Source: a virus
Virus record (IMG/VR): IMGVR_UViG_3300034072_001363
Coordinates: 1 to 39,968 of that record
Length of the DNA: 39,968 nt
Strand: one strand, 5' to 3'
Position numbers and translations under genes: made by a program. Under the pieces are notes generated by a model. The model worked only from the letters and a program-made list of their open reading frames with translations, did no database searches and was not told the origin of the DNA. Of this stretch, positions 31,554 through 38,583 are shown piece after piece (positions within the stretch are counted from its first letter, which is position 1; the number at the start of each line of letters is the position of its first letter).

Positions 31554-32059
31554 GCGCTTACTCCCTTCGTGCTCTTGCCCGCGTGCCGTCCGGTCAGGAT
31601 GGTCGCCACGCGGGGCAGGTTCGGGCCGCGATCCTCGATCGCGATGCGGCCCTTGCGGACCAGCAGGCTCACCCGGTATTGCGCGGCCCCCTTGCCCGAG
31701 AGACCGCAGCGCTTGGCGAGCTCCTCAAGGCTCGGGCAGGGCCGGTCGCTCACAGCCGCGGCCGCAATGCACTGGAACACCATCGACAGGCTGGACCGGC
31801 GAACCGTCTTGCGCCGCGCATAGCCGCGCGCCGCGCGGCGCTGGTCGGCCGCGCTGAGCGGCGCAGAGCTGCGCTGCACCAGGAACAGGAATTGCTCGCC
31901 CTCGCGCTTGCGCACCGGCGTCAGCACGCCGGCATCGACCAGTGGCCGCATGGCCGTCACCAGCTCGACCGGTGGGCGATCCCCGCGCCCATAGGTTGCC
32001 TGCGCGCCGGGACCTGCGCTTTCCGCAAAGCGGAAGATGTCAGCCGCCCCCCGCAGCAT
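31550..32059 (-). CDS. Putative winged-helix early regulator
   Basis: The 169-residue basic protein has CPSLEELAKRCGLSGKGAAQYRV at about 107-129, which fits a helix-turn-helix, followed by SLLVRKGRIAIEDRG, a typical wing. The N-terminal half is helical. It is the fourth gene of the leftward early operon, the region where lambda-like phages keep O-type or regulator genes. It may bind DNA to regulate transcription or start replication. Confidence 0.6.
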   Translation of the reverse strand: MLRGAADIFRFAESAGPGAQATYGRGDRPPVELVTAMRPLVDAGVLTPVRKREGEQFLFLVQRSSAPLSAADQRRAARGYARRKTVRRSSLSMVFQCIAAAAVSDRPCPSLEELAKRCGLSGKGAAQYRVSLLVRKGRIAIEDRGPNLPRVATILTGRHAGKSTKGVSA

Positions 32060-32202
32060 CAGCGCGGTTCCCCGTCCTGATCTTCAGGATCGCGCGGCTC
32101 TACCGACTTTGCGCGAACAAGCGCACTTTGGGGGATCAGACGATTACCCTCACGCACAAAGCGCGGGGCGGTCAGCATCCGGTTGTCGTATCCCTCGATC
32201 AC
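32059..32202 (-). CDS. 47-residue early protein
   Basis: GTG at 32202 has GGAGAG about five bases upstream and its TGA overlaps the next ATG. The product starts VIEGYDNRMLTAPRF and ends in an acidic tail (EPRDPEDQDGEPR). It fills what would otherwise be a gap in an otherwise gap-free operon. Function unknown. Confidence 0.55.
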   Translation of the reverse strand: MIEGYDNRMLTAPRFVREGNRLIPQSALVRAKSVEPRDPEDQDGEPR

Positions 32203-32204
32203 GG

Positions 32205-32624
32205 TCACTCTCCTGCCAGCGGCTGCAATTCGGCAATGGTAGCCTGCGCCAGCTGCTCGAGCTCGGCGCGCTCGCGGTGATCGAGCCGGCCATCGGCCAT
32301 CATCCGCGCGATCGTGCCCGCCAGATCATTGGCCTTGGCGGCCGCGAGCAGCGCGTTGACATCGTCGTCCTGGTCGCGCGCGACGAGGCGGAGGCCGGTC
32401 GGCCGGATCAGCTCGTCGGCAAGATGGCGCGGCAGCTCGCCCAGCAGCGCGCAGAAGACATGGCCGGGCAGGGTGACGCCATCGGCCCAGCGCCGCAGAT
32501 CGCGCGGGGTCTCACCGACCGCGCGGGCCAGCGCCTCGATCGCGCCGCCCTCGTGCTCGAACCGGCGCAGGACATTGCCGAGCCGCTCGGCCAGATAGTG
32601 CTTGGAAGGCAGGTCAGGCCGCAT
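32205..32624 (-). CDS. Putative CII-like regulator
   Basis: ATG at 32624 gives 139 residues. Residues about 27-50 (AIEALARAVGETPRDLRRWADG) look like a helix-turn-helix, followed by LPGHVFCALLGELPRHLADEL. The C-terminal half has two charged helices. It is the second gene of the leftward early operon, directly after the Cro-like gene, the place of cII in lambda-like phages. Start and previous stop overlap by 11 bp. Confidence 0.6.
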   Translation of the reverse strand: MRPDLPSKHYLAERLGNVLRRFEHEGGAIEALARAVGETPRDLRRWADGVTLPGHVFCALLGELPRHLADELIRPTGLRLVARDQDDDVNALLAAAKANDLAGTIARMMADGRLDHRERAELEQLAQATIAELQPLAGE

Positions 32625-32874
32625 GATCGTGGCGCTCCTGCGTGATAAATGTCCGACTATGACGTGCCGCCCTGACATCATCGTTCAAATCGCCAGCATC
32701 GATCCGGCCATCCGAAAGCCGCTCGATCGCCAGCGCGACCGGCAGCGAGCAGGGGCCGCCGCGCTCGAGCAGCGAAACCGACGCCTTGTTGGCAAGGCCG
32801 ATCTTGTGCGCAAACTCGATCTGGGTCAGGCCCAGCTCGCGCCGCAAGGCTTCAATCGTAAGTTGCTTGTCCAT
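32614..32874 (-). CDS. Cro-like XRE-family repressor
   Basis: The 86-residue protein starts MDKQLTIEALRRELGLTQIEF, and residues about 7-40 form a classic XRE helix-turn-helix (LGLTQIEFAHKIG, KASVSLLERG). It is divergent from the repressor gene; 94 bp with shared palindromes separate the two starts. By position and size it is the Cro counterpart, binding the same operators to block repressor synthesis in the lytic course. An operator lies seven bases before its ATG. Confidence 0.8.
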   Translation of the reverse strand: MDKQLTIEALRRELGLTQIEFAHKIGLANKASVSLLERGGPCSLPVALAIERLSDGRIDAGDLNDDVRAARHSRTFITQERHDHAA

Positions 32875-32881
32875 GCTCGCT

Positions 32882-32900
32882 AGTTTGCATATTGCAAACT
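32882..32900. promoter_or_regulatory. Operator A1, perfect 19-bp palindrome
   Basis: AGTTTGCATATTGCAAACT has perfect 8-bp arms around TAT. It lies just upstream of the Cro-like gene. The same consensus AGTTTGCN-N3-NGCAAACT recurs at 32951, 34122 and 34157, with a half-site at 32917-32924. Presumed binding site of the phage repressor and Cro. Confidence 0.85.
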
Positions 32901-32950
32901 GTATTACAAGCCCCCCAGTTTGCGTGGGGCGTAACGACAGGCGATTGCCG

Positions 32951-32969
32951 TGTTTGTATTCTGCAAACA
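32951..32969. promoter_or_regulatory. Operator A2 next to the repressor start
   Basis: TGTTTGTATTCTGCAAACA matches the operator consensus with one base changed in the left half. It ends on the first base of the repressor ATG, so repressor bound here could block its own gene (autoregulation). Confidence 0.75.
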
Positions 32970-33334
32970 TGGCAAAGCGCACCCGGCCGGTGATCCCGGT
33001 GACCTGGTATCTAAAGGAATGGATGGACACGCTGGGCGTGAACCAGTCCTTCATGGTGCGCGAGGCGGGCTGGTCGAAAACCACCGCCAGCCTGCTCTAC
33101 AACTGCCAGCAGGACATGAATGTCGACCTGTTGAAATCGGCCGCTGCCGCCCTGAAGCGCGAGCCCTATGAATTGCTGATGCCGCCCGAAGATGCCTTCC
33201 AGATCATCCGCCACAGGCAGGAGATCGAGCGCGAGGCCCTGCGCCTTGTGTCTGATCGGCAAGCAAAATTCACTGGCAAACAGGAAGACGACGACTTACC
33301 ACCCTTCCAGCAGACCAAGGCTGGCAAGGGATGA
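32969..33334 (+). CDS. Short phage repressor (CI-type, XRE), no peptidase domain
   Basis: The 121-residue protein starts MAKRTRPVIPVTWYLKEWMD. Residues about 12-70 have an XRE-type helix-turn-helix (GVNQSFMVREAGWSKTTASLL). It lies divergent to the Cro-like gene. There is no Shine-Dalgarno sequence and the ATG abuts an operator, so the mRNA may be leaderless, as lambda cI made from PRM is. The S24/LexA autocleavage domain of lambda CI is absent (lambda CI is 237 residues), so induction should not depend on RecA-stimulated self-cleavage. The C-terminal ~40 residues are charged and probably disordered. Confidence 0.75.
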   Translation: MAKRTRPVIPVTWYLKEWMDTLGVNQSFMVREAGWSKTTASLLYNCQQDMNVDLLKSAAAALKREPYELLMPPEDAFQIIRHRQEIEREALRLVSDRQAKFTGKQEDDDLPPFQQTKAGKG

Positions 33335-33340
33335 AGGCAA

Positions 33341-34114
33341 ATGGGGCGATACACTGTCCACCTGGTCGGTGAGGCAAATTATCAGGCTGCGATCGCCAAC
33401 CTGTCCGCCGGTGATCCCGTTACCATCGAGCACGAACCCGACAATCCCCACGACCCGCGCGCCCTGCGCTGCGCCGATGTGACCGGGGCCACCATCGGCT
33501 ACATCGAGCGCGACAGCTGGCTTGCCCGCGCCATGATTGACCAGAAGACAGCGATTCGCGCTGGGGTCAAAGCCATCATCGGCGGGGAAAAGGGCAAACC
33601 CACCCGTGGCGTCGTGCTCACCGTCCTGACCGGCGCTGATGCGAAACCGGGCAGCAGGCCGCCGGCCAGCCAGCGCTCGCCAGCGCCGAAGAAACAGTCC
33701 GAAGGCTGCCTAAAGGTTGCCGTCATCGTGATGGCCGTGTTCGTCGGGCTTGGCGTGCTGGGCAGCGTGATCGGGCCGGACAAGACGGAAAACGCCGACG
33801 GTTCGGGCACTTCGTCGTCGCCGAACACCGACGAAAGCGAACAGGAACGGCGCACGGCAGGGTTTCATTGCCTGTCCGGTTGGGATGGCTCGCACCGCGA
33901 GCTGGTGAGTGCGCTCAAAGATAGCCTGCGGGATCCTGACAGCTTCGAACATATCGAAACGAAAATCACCCCGGTCAACGACAAAGGCGAGCACGTCCTA
34001 CTAATGCGCTATCGCGCCCGCAACGGCTTTGGCGGCATGAATGTCGGCGCCCTGATGGCGACCGTGCGGAACAGCGATTGCAGCTTCCAGATCGTGCAGA
34101 ACGCCAGCCAATAG
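33341..34114 (+). CDS. HIRAN-domain membrane protein in the repressor operon
   Basis: The 257-residue protein has a HIRAN-like N-terminus (about 3-97): VHLVGE, then VTIEHEPDNPHDPRALRC and GYIERDS, the hallmark pattern of this DNA-end-binding domain. A Pro/Lys linker leads to one membrane segment (124-145, LKVAVIVMAVFVGLGVLGSV). A Ser/Thr/Asp linker and a C-terminal domain follow (ALKDSLRDPDSFEHIET, YRARNGFGGMN), as in some bacterial envelope proteins. It begins six bases after the repressor stop with GAAGG upstream, so it should be made in the lysogen. Function unknown; superinfection exclusion or DNA-entry sensing is possible. Confidence 0.75.
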   Translation: MGRYTVHLVGEANYQAAIANLSAGDPVTIEHEPDNPHDPRALRCADVTGATIGYIERDSWLARAMIDQKTAIRAGVKAIIGGEKGKPTRGVVLTVLTGADAKPGSRPPASQRSPAPKKQSEGCLKVAVIVMAVFVGLGVLGSVIGPDKTENADGSGTSSSPNTDESEQERRTAGFHCLSGWDGSHRELVSALKDSLRDPDSFEHIETKITPVNDKGEHVLLMRYRARNGFGGMNVGALMATVRNSDCSFQIVQNASQ

Positions 34115-34121
34115 CGCACGC

Positions 34122-34140
34122 AGTTTGCGCAACGCAAACT
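34122..34140. promoter_or_regulatory. Operator B1, perfect palindrome
   Basis: AGTTTGCGCAACGCAAACT has perfect 8-bp arms around CAA and is the same type as the operators before the Cro-like gene. It lies after the HIRAN gene and before the rightward operon. Confidence 0.85.
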
Positions 34141-34156
34141 TTTAGCTTGACCATCT

Positions 34157-34175
34157 AGTTTGCAACATGCAAACA
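34157..34175. promoter_or_regulatory. Operator B2 overlapping the rightward promoter region
   Basis: AGTTTGCAACATGCAAACA matches the operator consensus with one changed end base. A TTGACC (34147-34152) lies between the two B sites and could be the -35 of the rightward early promoter, with its -10 inside this operator. The next gene starts at 34203. Confidence 0.8.
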
Positions 34176-34202
34176 CCGCTTCCGTCAACAACGGAGGCGA
34201 GC

Positions 34203-34406
34203 ATGCCACGCACCTTCACGATCCCGGCAGGGACGGTTTTCAAGACAGTCAGCCCGCCAGACGCCGCCGACATCGTCGTTCGCGGGCCGATCAAGCTGCT
34301 GACCGGCAGCGATCCGGTGACCTTCCGCCCGCTCTCAGCCGCTGGGTTCCGTCGCTGGAACGGCTCAGGATTTGAGGCCGGACCCGATCGGGAAGCTGGG
34401 CAATGA
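34203..34406 (+). CDS. First gene of the rightward operon (67 aa)
   Basis: ATG at 34203 has GGAGG seven bases upstream; an ATG at 34167 lies within an operator and is less likely. The product begins MPRTFTIPAGTVFKTVSP and is strand-rich with a C-terminal RRWNGSGFEAG. As the first gene under the B operators it is expressed early on induction. No family recognised. Confidence 0.6.
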   Translation: MPRTFTIPAGTVFKTVSPPDAADIVVRGPIKLLTGSDPVTFRPLSAAGFRRWNGSGFEAGPDREAGQ

Positions 34407-34822
34407 CCGGGCCCGTCTCCCCCGCCACCATCGCCCGCATAGCCGAGGAGCAATTCCGCCAGCGCGTCACCGCTCTGAAGCGCGCGGTCGACAATGGCGA
34501 CTGGCCCGGCGATCCCGCCAATGAAACCGCGCGCCTCTGGCTCGCGATCGCCGCCGCTGCCGGCGCGAAGCTGCCCGAGCTGCAGGTGCCCGCGATCTTC
34601 CCGATCGGCCGCACCTGCTCGATTATGGCGCACAACATCGCCGAGCCGCACGCCTACCTAGGTGAACTTGCCCGCGCCCGCGATGTCGCCATCGCCAAGG
34701 CCGAGGCGAACCCCAAGGATCTGCGCGCCGACCAGAAGGCCCGCGATCTGATCGCACTGGCCGACGCCCTCGGCGCCCCCGCCTTCGATCACAGCCCCAA
34801 GCCCGAAAGGAAGGTCGCATGA
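34403..34822 (+). CDS. Helical early protein, rightward operon
   Basis: The 139-residue product starts MTGPVSPATIARIAEEQFRQRV and is largely helical (ARLWLAIAAAAGAKLPEL, RARDVAIAKAEANPKDLRADQKARDLIALADAL). 4-bp ATGA overlaps on both sides show translational coupling. No motif recognised. Confidence 0.6.
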   Translation: MTGPVSPATIARIAEEQFRQRVTALKRAVDNGDWPGDPANETARLWLAIAAAAGAKLPELQVPAIFPIGRTCSIMAHNIAEPHAYLGELARARDVAIAKAEANPKDLRADQKARDLIALADALGAPAFDHSPKPERKVA

Positions 34823-35307
34823 CGCACAATGGCATGACCCTGCAGACGCTGGAATTCACAGCGGCCCAACTGTTCGCCGATGCTTTGCGCGCGCATGATC
34901 TGACACCGGTGATCGACGATGACTATCCGGCGGTGCGGTTTCGCTACGAGCAGGCCGCCGCTATGCTGATCAAGACCTTCATCGACAACGGCAGGATCGG
35001 CGCACCCGTCCAGCCCGCCACGCCCGTCCAGCGCATCATCGGTGAGATCGAGGCCGAGATTGGCAAGGCCCTCGCCAAGTTCCCGACATGGCCGACGCGC
35101 ATCATCGACGCGGGCAATGTCGTTTCCGAGGAAGCGGGCGAGTTGGCCAAGGCCTGCCTGCAAGTGGTTTACGAGCCGCACAAGGAAAGCCTCGCAGGCG
35201 TCCGGCAGGAGGCGATCCAGACCGCTGCCATGTGCATCCGGTTTCTGCTGAGCCTCGATCAGTATGAGCTCTCGCCCGGGCCACAGCACAAGCAGGAGCT
35301 CGGCTGA
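34819..35307 (+). CDS. MazG-like NTP pyrophosphohydrolase
   Basis: The 162-residue protein has VVSEEAGELAKACLQV at about 101-116, an EExxE motif (E104, E105, E108) of all-alpha NTP pyrophosphatases, followed by QEAIQTAAMCIRFL at about 130-143. The second motif usually reads ExxD; here it is ExxQ (E131, Q134). Such enzymes remove non-canonical nucleotides or lower alarmone pools in phage infection. The N-terminal 70 residues are unassigned. Confidence 0.7.
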   Translation: MTHNGMTLQTLEFTAAQLFADALRAHDLTPVIDDDYPAVRFRYEQAAAMLIKTFIDNGRIGAPVQPATPVQRIIGEIEAEIGKALAKFPTWPTRIIDAGNVVSEEAGELAKACLQVVYEPHKESLAGVRQEAIQTAAMCIRFLLSLDQYELSPGPQHKQELG

Positions 35308-35456
35308 TGAGCGACGAAACCTTCCGCCGCCTGTTCTGGTCGGCCGCGCTGCTGTTCAGCGTTGCCGTCTGGACTTTCGCCATCATTGGCGTGCGCGCCA
35401 CCTTCGCTGACTGGCCGTCGCTGTCGGTGTGGTCAGCCAGCACGAGGGCCTTCTGA
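35307..35456 (+). CDS. Mini membrane protein 1 (49 aa)
   Basis: ATG at 35307 overlaps the TGA of the MazG-like gene. The peptide starts MSDETFRRLFWSAALLFSV and has one membrane segment at about 9-28. It shares a base with the next start (TGATG). First of three consecutive tiny membrane proteins. Confidence 0.6.
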   Translation: MSDETFRRLFWSAALLFSVAVWTFAIIGVRATFADWPSLSVWSASTRAF

Positions 35457-35572
35457 TGCTGACCGCCCTCTTTCTCACCGCATGGCAGCACGACCGCACT
35501 GCGCTGCTGATACCGTTTTTCATGATTGCCCTGCCGCTGGTGGGGGCGATGTTGGCAATGATTGGAGAGTGA
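35456..35572 (+). CDS. Mini membrane protein 2 (38 aa)
   Basis: The ATG shares a base with the preceding TGA. The peptide is MLTALFLTAWQHDRTALLI, then a Leu/Met-rich membrane stretch ending MIGE. The stop overlaps the next start in the same way. Probably one or two short membrane helices. Confidence 0.5.
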   Translation: MLTALFLTAWQHDRTALLIPFFMIALPLVGAMLAMIGE

Positions 35573-35784
35573 TGATGGAGCCCAGCTTTGGCAGGTGGAT
35601 GCTGCACTCAATGTCGCTTGTGGCGAACGTTCTTTTATTCATGGCGGTGCTGTCTGAGGCTTCGGAGCCGTATGTTCCGAGAGACACGCCGCCAGAACCT
35701 CTTGTTTACATCGTCATAACCGCGCTGTTTTTGCTGAACATTGCCAGCGCGCTTGTGGCCGTTTCCAAGGAGCAACCCGCATGA
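35572..35784 (+). CDS. Mini membrane protein 3 (70 aa)
   Basis: Start at 35572 or 35575, with GGAGAG upstream. There are two hydrophobic segments, about 12-29 and 44-64, separated by a Pro-rich periplasmic-like loop (YVPRDTPPEP). The stop overlaps the next ATG by 4 bp. Codon use is less GC-rich than in neighbours upstream. Confidence 0.6.
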   Translation: MMEPSFGRWMLHSMSLVANVLLFMAVLSEASEPYVPRDTPPEPLVYIVITALFLLNIASALVAVSKEQPA

Positions 35785-36224
35785 CCCCCGAACGCACCCG
35801 CCTGCTGGCGGAAAAGGCCCGCATCGAGGCCGAACTGGCGAAGCTGGATGATCCTTACGGGCCTGCCGTTGAGCGTTATTGCGAGGTGTTGGGCCTTAAC
35901 CCTGCTTATCACGCCCAAGCCGCAAGGGTTGGCCTCATCGCCGCCGCCCCGCTGATCCCGCGTGATGCGGGCATGACGGATGCGGAGATTGAGGCATTGG
36001 CGGAAGCCAAGTTGTCAGAAGAAGCCGCGCATAGTCCGTCTGCACGAAGGGCTGTGATCGCTGCCATCCGCGAGACCCTGAAGCGCGCCCCGCAGGTGCG
36101 GTGGCCGGGGGAGGATGAGTTGCGGGAGATGGCAACAGACATTTCCGAGACATACGGCCCCTATGGATCGGCAATGCAAATGGCCCGCCGCCTCAAGGCC
36201 AACCTGACGGGAGAAGGCAAGTGA
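35781..36224 (+). CDS. Helical early protein with N-terminal coiled coil
   Basis: The 147-residue product starts MTPERTRLLAEKARIEAELAK, a short coiled-coil-like helix, and ends with an amphipathic stretch (YGSAMQMARRLKANLTG). The central part includes TDAEIEALAEAKLSEEAAHS. It is joined to both neighbours by 4-bp overlaps. No domain recognised. Confidence 0.55.
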   Translation: MTPERTRLLAEKARIEAELAKLDDPYGPAVERYCEVLGLNPAYHAQAARVGLIAAAPLIPRDAGMTDAEIEALAEAKLSEEAAHSPSARRAVIAAIRETLKRAPQVRWPGEDELREMATDISETYGPYGSAMQMARRLKANLTGEGK

Positions 36225-36643
36225 GCGAGGAACTGAAGCCGTGCCCGTTTTGTGGGGGCGAGGCAAGGCTGCATCGCCCTTTGGGTGATTGGTCGTCACA
36301 AGAGGGGTATGGCCCGTCACGTTGGCGATATGGATGCACAGATTGCGGCGCGTATAGCGGAACATCAACGCTGACCCAAGCCGAAGCCATTGCAGCATGG
36401 AACGCCCGCCAATCCGCCACGACCGAAGCACTGGCGGCGATGGAGCAGGCGGGAGCGGCGTTGCGAGAGCATATTTACGAAACCACGCACTTGTCCCCCG
36501 AAGAGGATGATGGGTCGCATTGGTGCAGTATTAGCAAGAACTGCCTTAACGGTTCGCGCCAAGCCCTCGCCACACTCACCGAACAGATCGAAAGGATGCG
36601 CGGTGAGGTGCAGACCCCCTCGGGCGGAATGACAGGAGAGTGA
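36221..36643 (+). CDS. Lar-type restriction alleviation protein
   Basis: GTG at 36221 overlaps the previous stop. The 140-residue protein begins MSEELKPCPFCGGEARL; CPFCGG (8-13) and GCTDCG (38-43) form the zinc-ribbon pair, followed by QAEAIAAWNAR (53-63), the usual signature of the Lar family (Rac prophage Lar eases EcoK restriction). The helical C-terminal part (about 66-140) is beyond the usual Lar domain. Expected to counter type I restriction on entry; the partner is unknown. Confidence 0.75.
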   Translation: MSEELKPCPFCGGEARLHRPLGDWSSQEGYGPSRWRYGCTDCGAYSGTSTLTQAEAIAAWNARQSATTEALAAMEQAGAALREHIYETTHLSPEEDDGSHWCSISKNCLNGSRQALATLTEQIERMRGEVQTPSGGMTGE

Positions 36644-36644
36644 G

Positions 36645-36824
36645 ATGGGAACTACTGGTGAACTTGTGCTGTTTTTCCGTGAGGGCGGGTTTTACCCTGT
36701 GATGCTTTCCGGCCTGAAACCGACTGCCGACGAGGTGCCCGACCACGTGGCGCTGAACCCCGGCACTACTCGCGTAGAAACGCTAACCGGCGAGGTAATC
36801 TGGCCTCCGAAGGTGACGCAATGA
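36645..36824 (+). CDS. 59-residue early protein
   Basis: ATG at 36645 has GGAG eight bases upstream, right after the Lar gene. The product begins MGTTGELVLFFREGGFYPV and is strand-rich with GTTRVETLTGEVIW. Its stop overlaps the next ATG (ATGA). No family recognised. Confidence 0.55.
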   Translation: MGTTGELVLFFREGGFYPVMLSGLKPTADEVPDHVALNPGTTRVETLTGEVIWPPKVTQ

Positions 36825-36961
36825 CCCGCGCCCTCAATATCTTCGCCACCGACAAACCCTCGCGCTGGTCGCATGGCCCTATTCAGCCCATGACGCCGGA
36901 GGATGAATACTTCTGGAACTGGCGGCGTGAACGCAAGGAAAAGGAGCGGGCGCATGGGTGA
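36821..36961 (+). CDS. 46-residue early protein
   Basis: The ATG overlaps the previous stop. The peptide starts MTRALNIFATDKPSRWSHG and ends with a highly charged helix (FWNWRRERKEKERAHG). Overlaps on both sides support translation. Function unknown. Confidence 0.5.
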   Translation: MTRALNIFATDKPSRWSHGPIQPMTPEDEYFWNWRRERKEKERAHG

Positions 36962-37289
36962 TCTGGTGGAGCGGTTGCTGAAATATGCGCCGTGGGTGAC
37001 GAAACCAACGGTTGCCGAAATTATGGCCGAAGCCGCCGACGCAATCGAAGCCCTCACCGCCGAACGCGATAGGCTCAAGGCGGAACTGGCGGGGGCGCGG
37101 GAGGCTTTAGGCAAGGTGATTGATGCCTGTGACCGTGGCAGAACCATCCCTAAAAACGGCGCTTGCGGTATGACCATAGAGGCGCAAATTCGCGCATCTT
37201 GCATCAACGGCGTGGATGCTTGGCCCATCGAAGAGGCCCGTGAAACCTTCTACGCCCTCGCCACACAGGAGAACACCGATGCAGCGTGA
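36954..37289 (+). CDS. Early protein with coiled coil (111 aa)
   Basis: ATG at 36954, inside the previous gene's last codons, has AAGGAG upstream. The product starts MGDLVERLLKYAPWVTKPTV and has a helix, AADAIEALTAERDRLKAELA, typical of small phage proteins of the 'Ead/Ea22-like' look. No function assigned. Confidence 0.55.
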   Translation: MGDLVERLLKYAPWVTKPTVAEIMAEAADAIEALTAERDRLKAELAGAREALGKVIDACDRGRTIPKNGACGMTIEAQIRASCINGVDAWPIEEARETFYALATQENTDAA

Positions 37290-37686
37290 GACGATCGTGG
37301 AGGCGATGGCTCAACAGATGCTCGCAACCGTTCTGTTCGACGGCGACACGTTCAAGGATTGGCTTTCCCCAATCACCGATGACGAATTTGCCGTCTGCAC
37401 GGAACTCGCCCAAGCCGCCCTCACCGCCCTTGAAGCCCTTGGCCTTGCGGTGATGCCGGTGTGGCAGGACATTGCCAGCGCGCCGAGGGATGGGACGCGC
37501 ATTCTTTTGTGGCGCAAGGGCTATTGCTCTGTTGGCGAATGGGATGATGACATGGGTGGCGCGTGGCTGGCCAAGGCTGGTCTTTTTACCGCCCTTGATG
37601 GGGGCGAGTGTGAAGTCCGCCTCAACCCGACCCACTGGATGCCCCTTCCCGCAGCACCGAACCAAGCCGCGAGCGATAACGCATGA
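37279..37686 (+). CDS. DUF551-like early protein
   Basis: The 135-residue protein has W-x-D-I-A-S-A-P-R-D-G-T-R-I-L-L-W (about 62-78) and a C-terminal NPTHWMPLPAAP, the two conserved ends of DUF551-type phage proteins. The family's function is not known to me. The N-terminal ~55 residues form a helical extension. Start and stop overlap neighbours. Confidence 0.65.
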   Translation: MQRETIVEAMAQQMLATVLFDGDTFKDWLSPITDDEFAVCTELAQAALTALEALGLAVMPVWQDIASAPRDGTRILLWRKGYCSVGEWDDDMGGAWLAKAGLFTALDGGECEVRLNPTHWMPLPAAPNQAASDNA

Positions 37687-37979
37687 CCTCCCGCCGCGTC
37701 CTTGTGCCTGACTGGCCGCGCATGACCCCCGTCGCCCGCCAGAAGCTGATCGCCGCGACCGATCTGATCCGCGCCGCCAGCAACGCCGACAGCTTCGATG
37801 CCGAGGCCGTGAAGACCGCCCTGCGCGAGCTGGGCGCGAACATCGTCGACCAGCACACCAACACTTACTCGATCCGCCTCGCCGGCGTCACCGCCAGCAG
37901 CACCTATGACAAAGGCGAGCAGCTGCTGGTCCGCTGGGCCGCCAACGCCAGGGCGAAACTGGTAGAGGGGGAGGGGTGA
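37683..37979 (+). CDS. 98-residue early protein
   Basis: ATGA overlap with the previous gene. The product starts MTSRRVLVPDWPRMTPVARQ and has a helical DAEAVKTALRELGANIVDQ segment and an ARAKLVEGEG end. No domain recognised. Confidence 0.55.
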   Translation: MTSRRVLVPDWPRMTPVARQKLIAATDLIRAASNADSFDAEAVKTALRELGANIVDQHTNTYSIRLAGVTASSTYDKGEQLLVRWAANARAKLVEGEG

Positions 37980-38299
37980 TGGCTGATCGGCGATCCGGCA
38001 GAACCAGCAAAGCGCTTGCCGCGCTGCCGGATGGCAGCATCTACATCGTCACGCACGAAGCACAGAGAAGGCATTGCCAGCGCCTCATGCAAGATGCCGG
38101 GCGGCGCCAGCAAGCCCTTCACATTGTCACCCTCGATGAGATGCGGCGGGGCGACAAGCTGCGCGGTCTGCCGAGAACAACTGTGCTCGACGTCGATCAC
38201 TTCGTTTTTGAGAGCGGGATGTGCAGTGCGGGCTCGGAGATGCGCGAGCACCTCCGGATGTGGCAGCAGCGATATTCCGTGCCTCGGGTGAACTGGTGA
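37979..38299 (+). CDS. 106-residue early protein with P-loop-like order of strands
   Basis: ATG at 37979 follows GAGGGG closely. The product (MADRRSGRTSKALAALPDGS...) has strands IYIVTHEAQRR, LHIVTLDEM and TTVLDVDHFVFE, with the last resembling a Walker B strand (TVLDVDH), but no Walker A is present. It could be a degenerate Rossmann-type protein. No function assigned. Confidence 0.5.
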   Translation: MADRRSGRTSKALAALPDGSIYIVTHEAQRRHCQRLMQDAGRRQQALHIVTLDEMRRGDKLRGLPRTTVLDVDHFVFESGMCSAGSEMREHLRMWQQRYSVPRVNW

Positions 38300-38583
38300 T
38301 GACCGCCCAGCTCGACCTTATCGCTACCGCCGAACGCGATCAGCCCCCGCAAGACTTCGGCGAGAAGGGCAAGCGCGCGTGGTTCTGGCAGGACTGCAGC
38401 TGGCAGGTCGGCACGGCGTTCGAGATCAGGGCGGATGGCCGCGTCGCCGGCATGTGCCGCGACTATGGCCCTTGGGGCTCGCCCTATCCCGGCTCGATGC
38501 CGCTGCAGACGCATGGCAGCTGGCCCCAGCGCGAAGTGCGCTGGAAGCGCCCGGCCAACCAGTATGAGGGACCGAGCCGATGA
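38299..38583 (+). CDS. 94-residue early protein
   Basis: The ATG overlaps the previous stop. The product begins MTAQLDLIATAERDQPPQDFG and is Trp- and Gly-rich in the middle (RAWFWQDCSWQVGTAFEI, DYGPWGSPYPG). It resembles small phage proteins of unknown function and precedes the excisionase-like gene with a 4-bp overlap. Confidence 0.55.
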   Translation: MTAQLDLIATAERDQPPQDFGEKGKRAWFWQDCSWQVGTAFEIRADGRVAGMCRDYGPWGSPYPGSMPLQTHGSWPQREVRWKRPANQYEGPSR

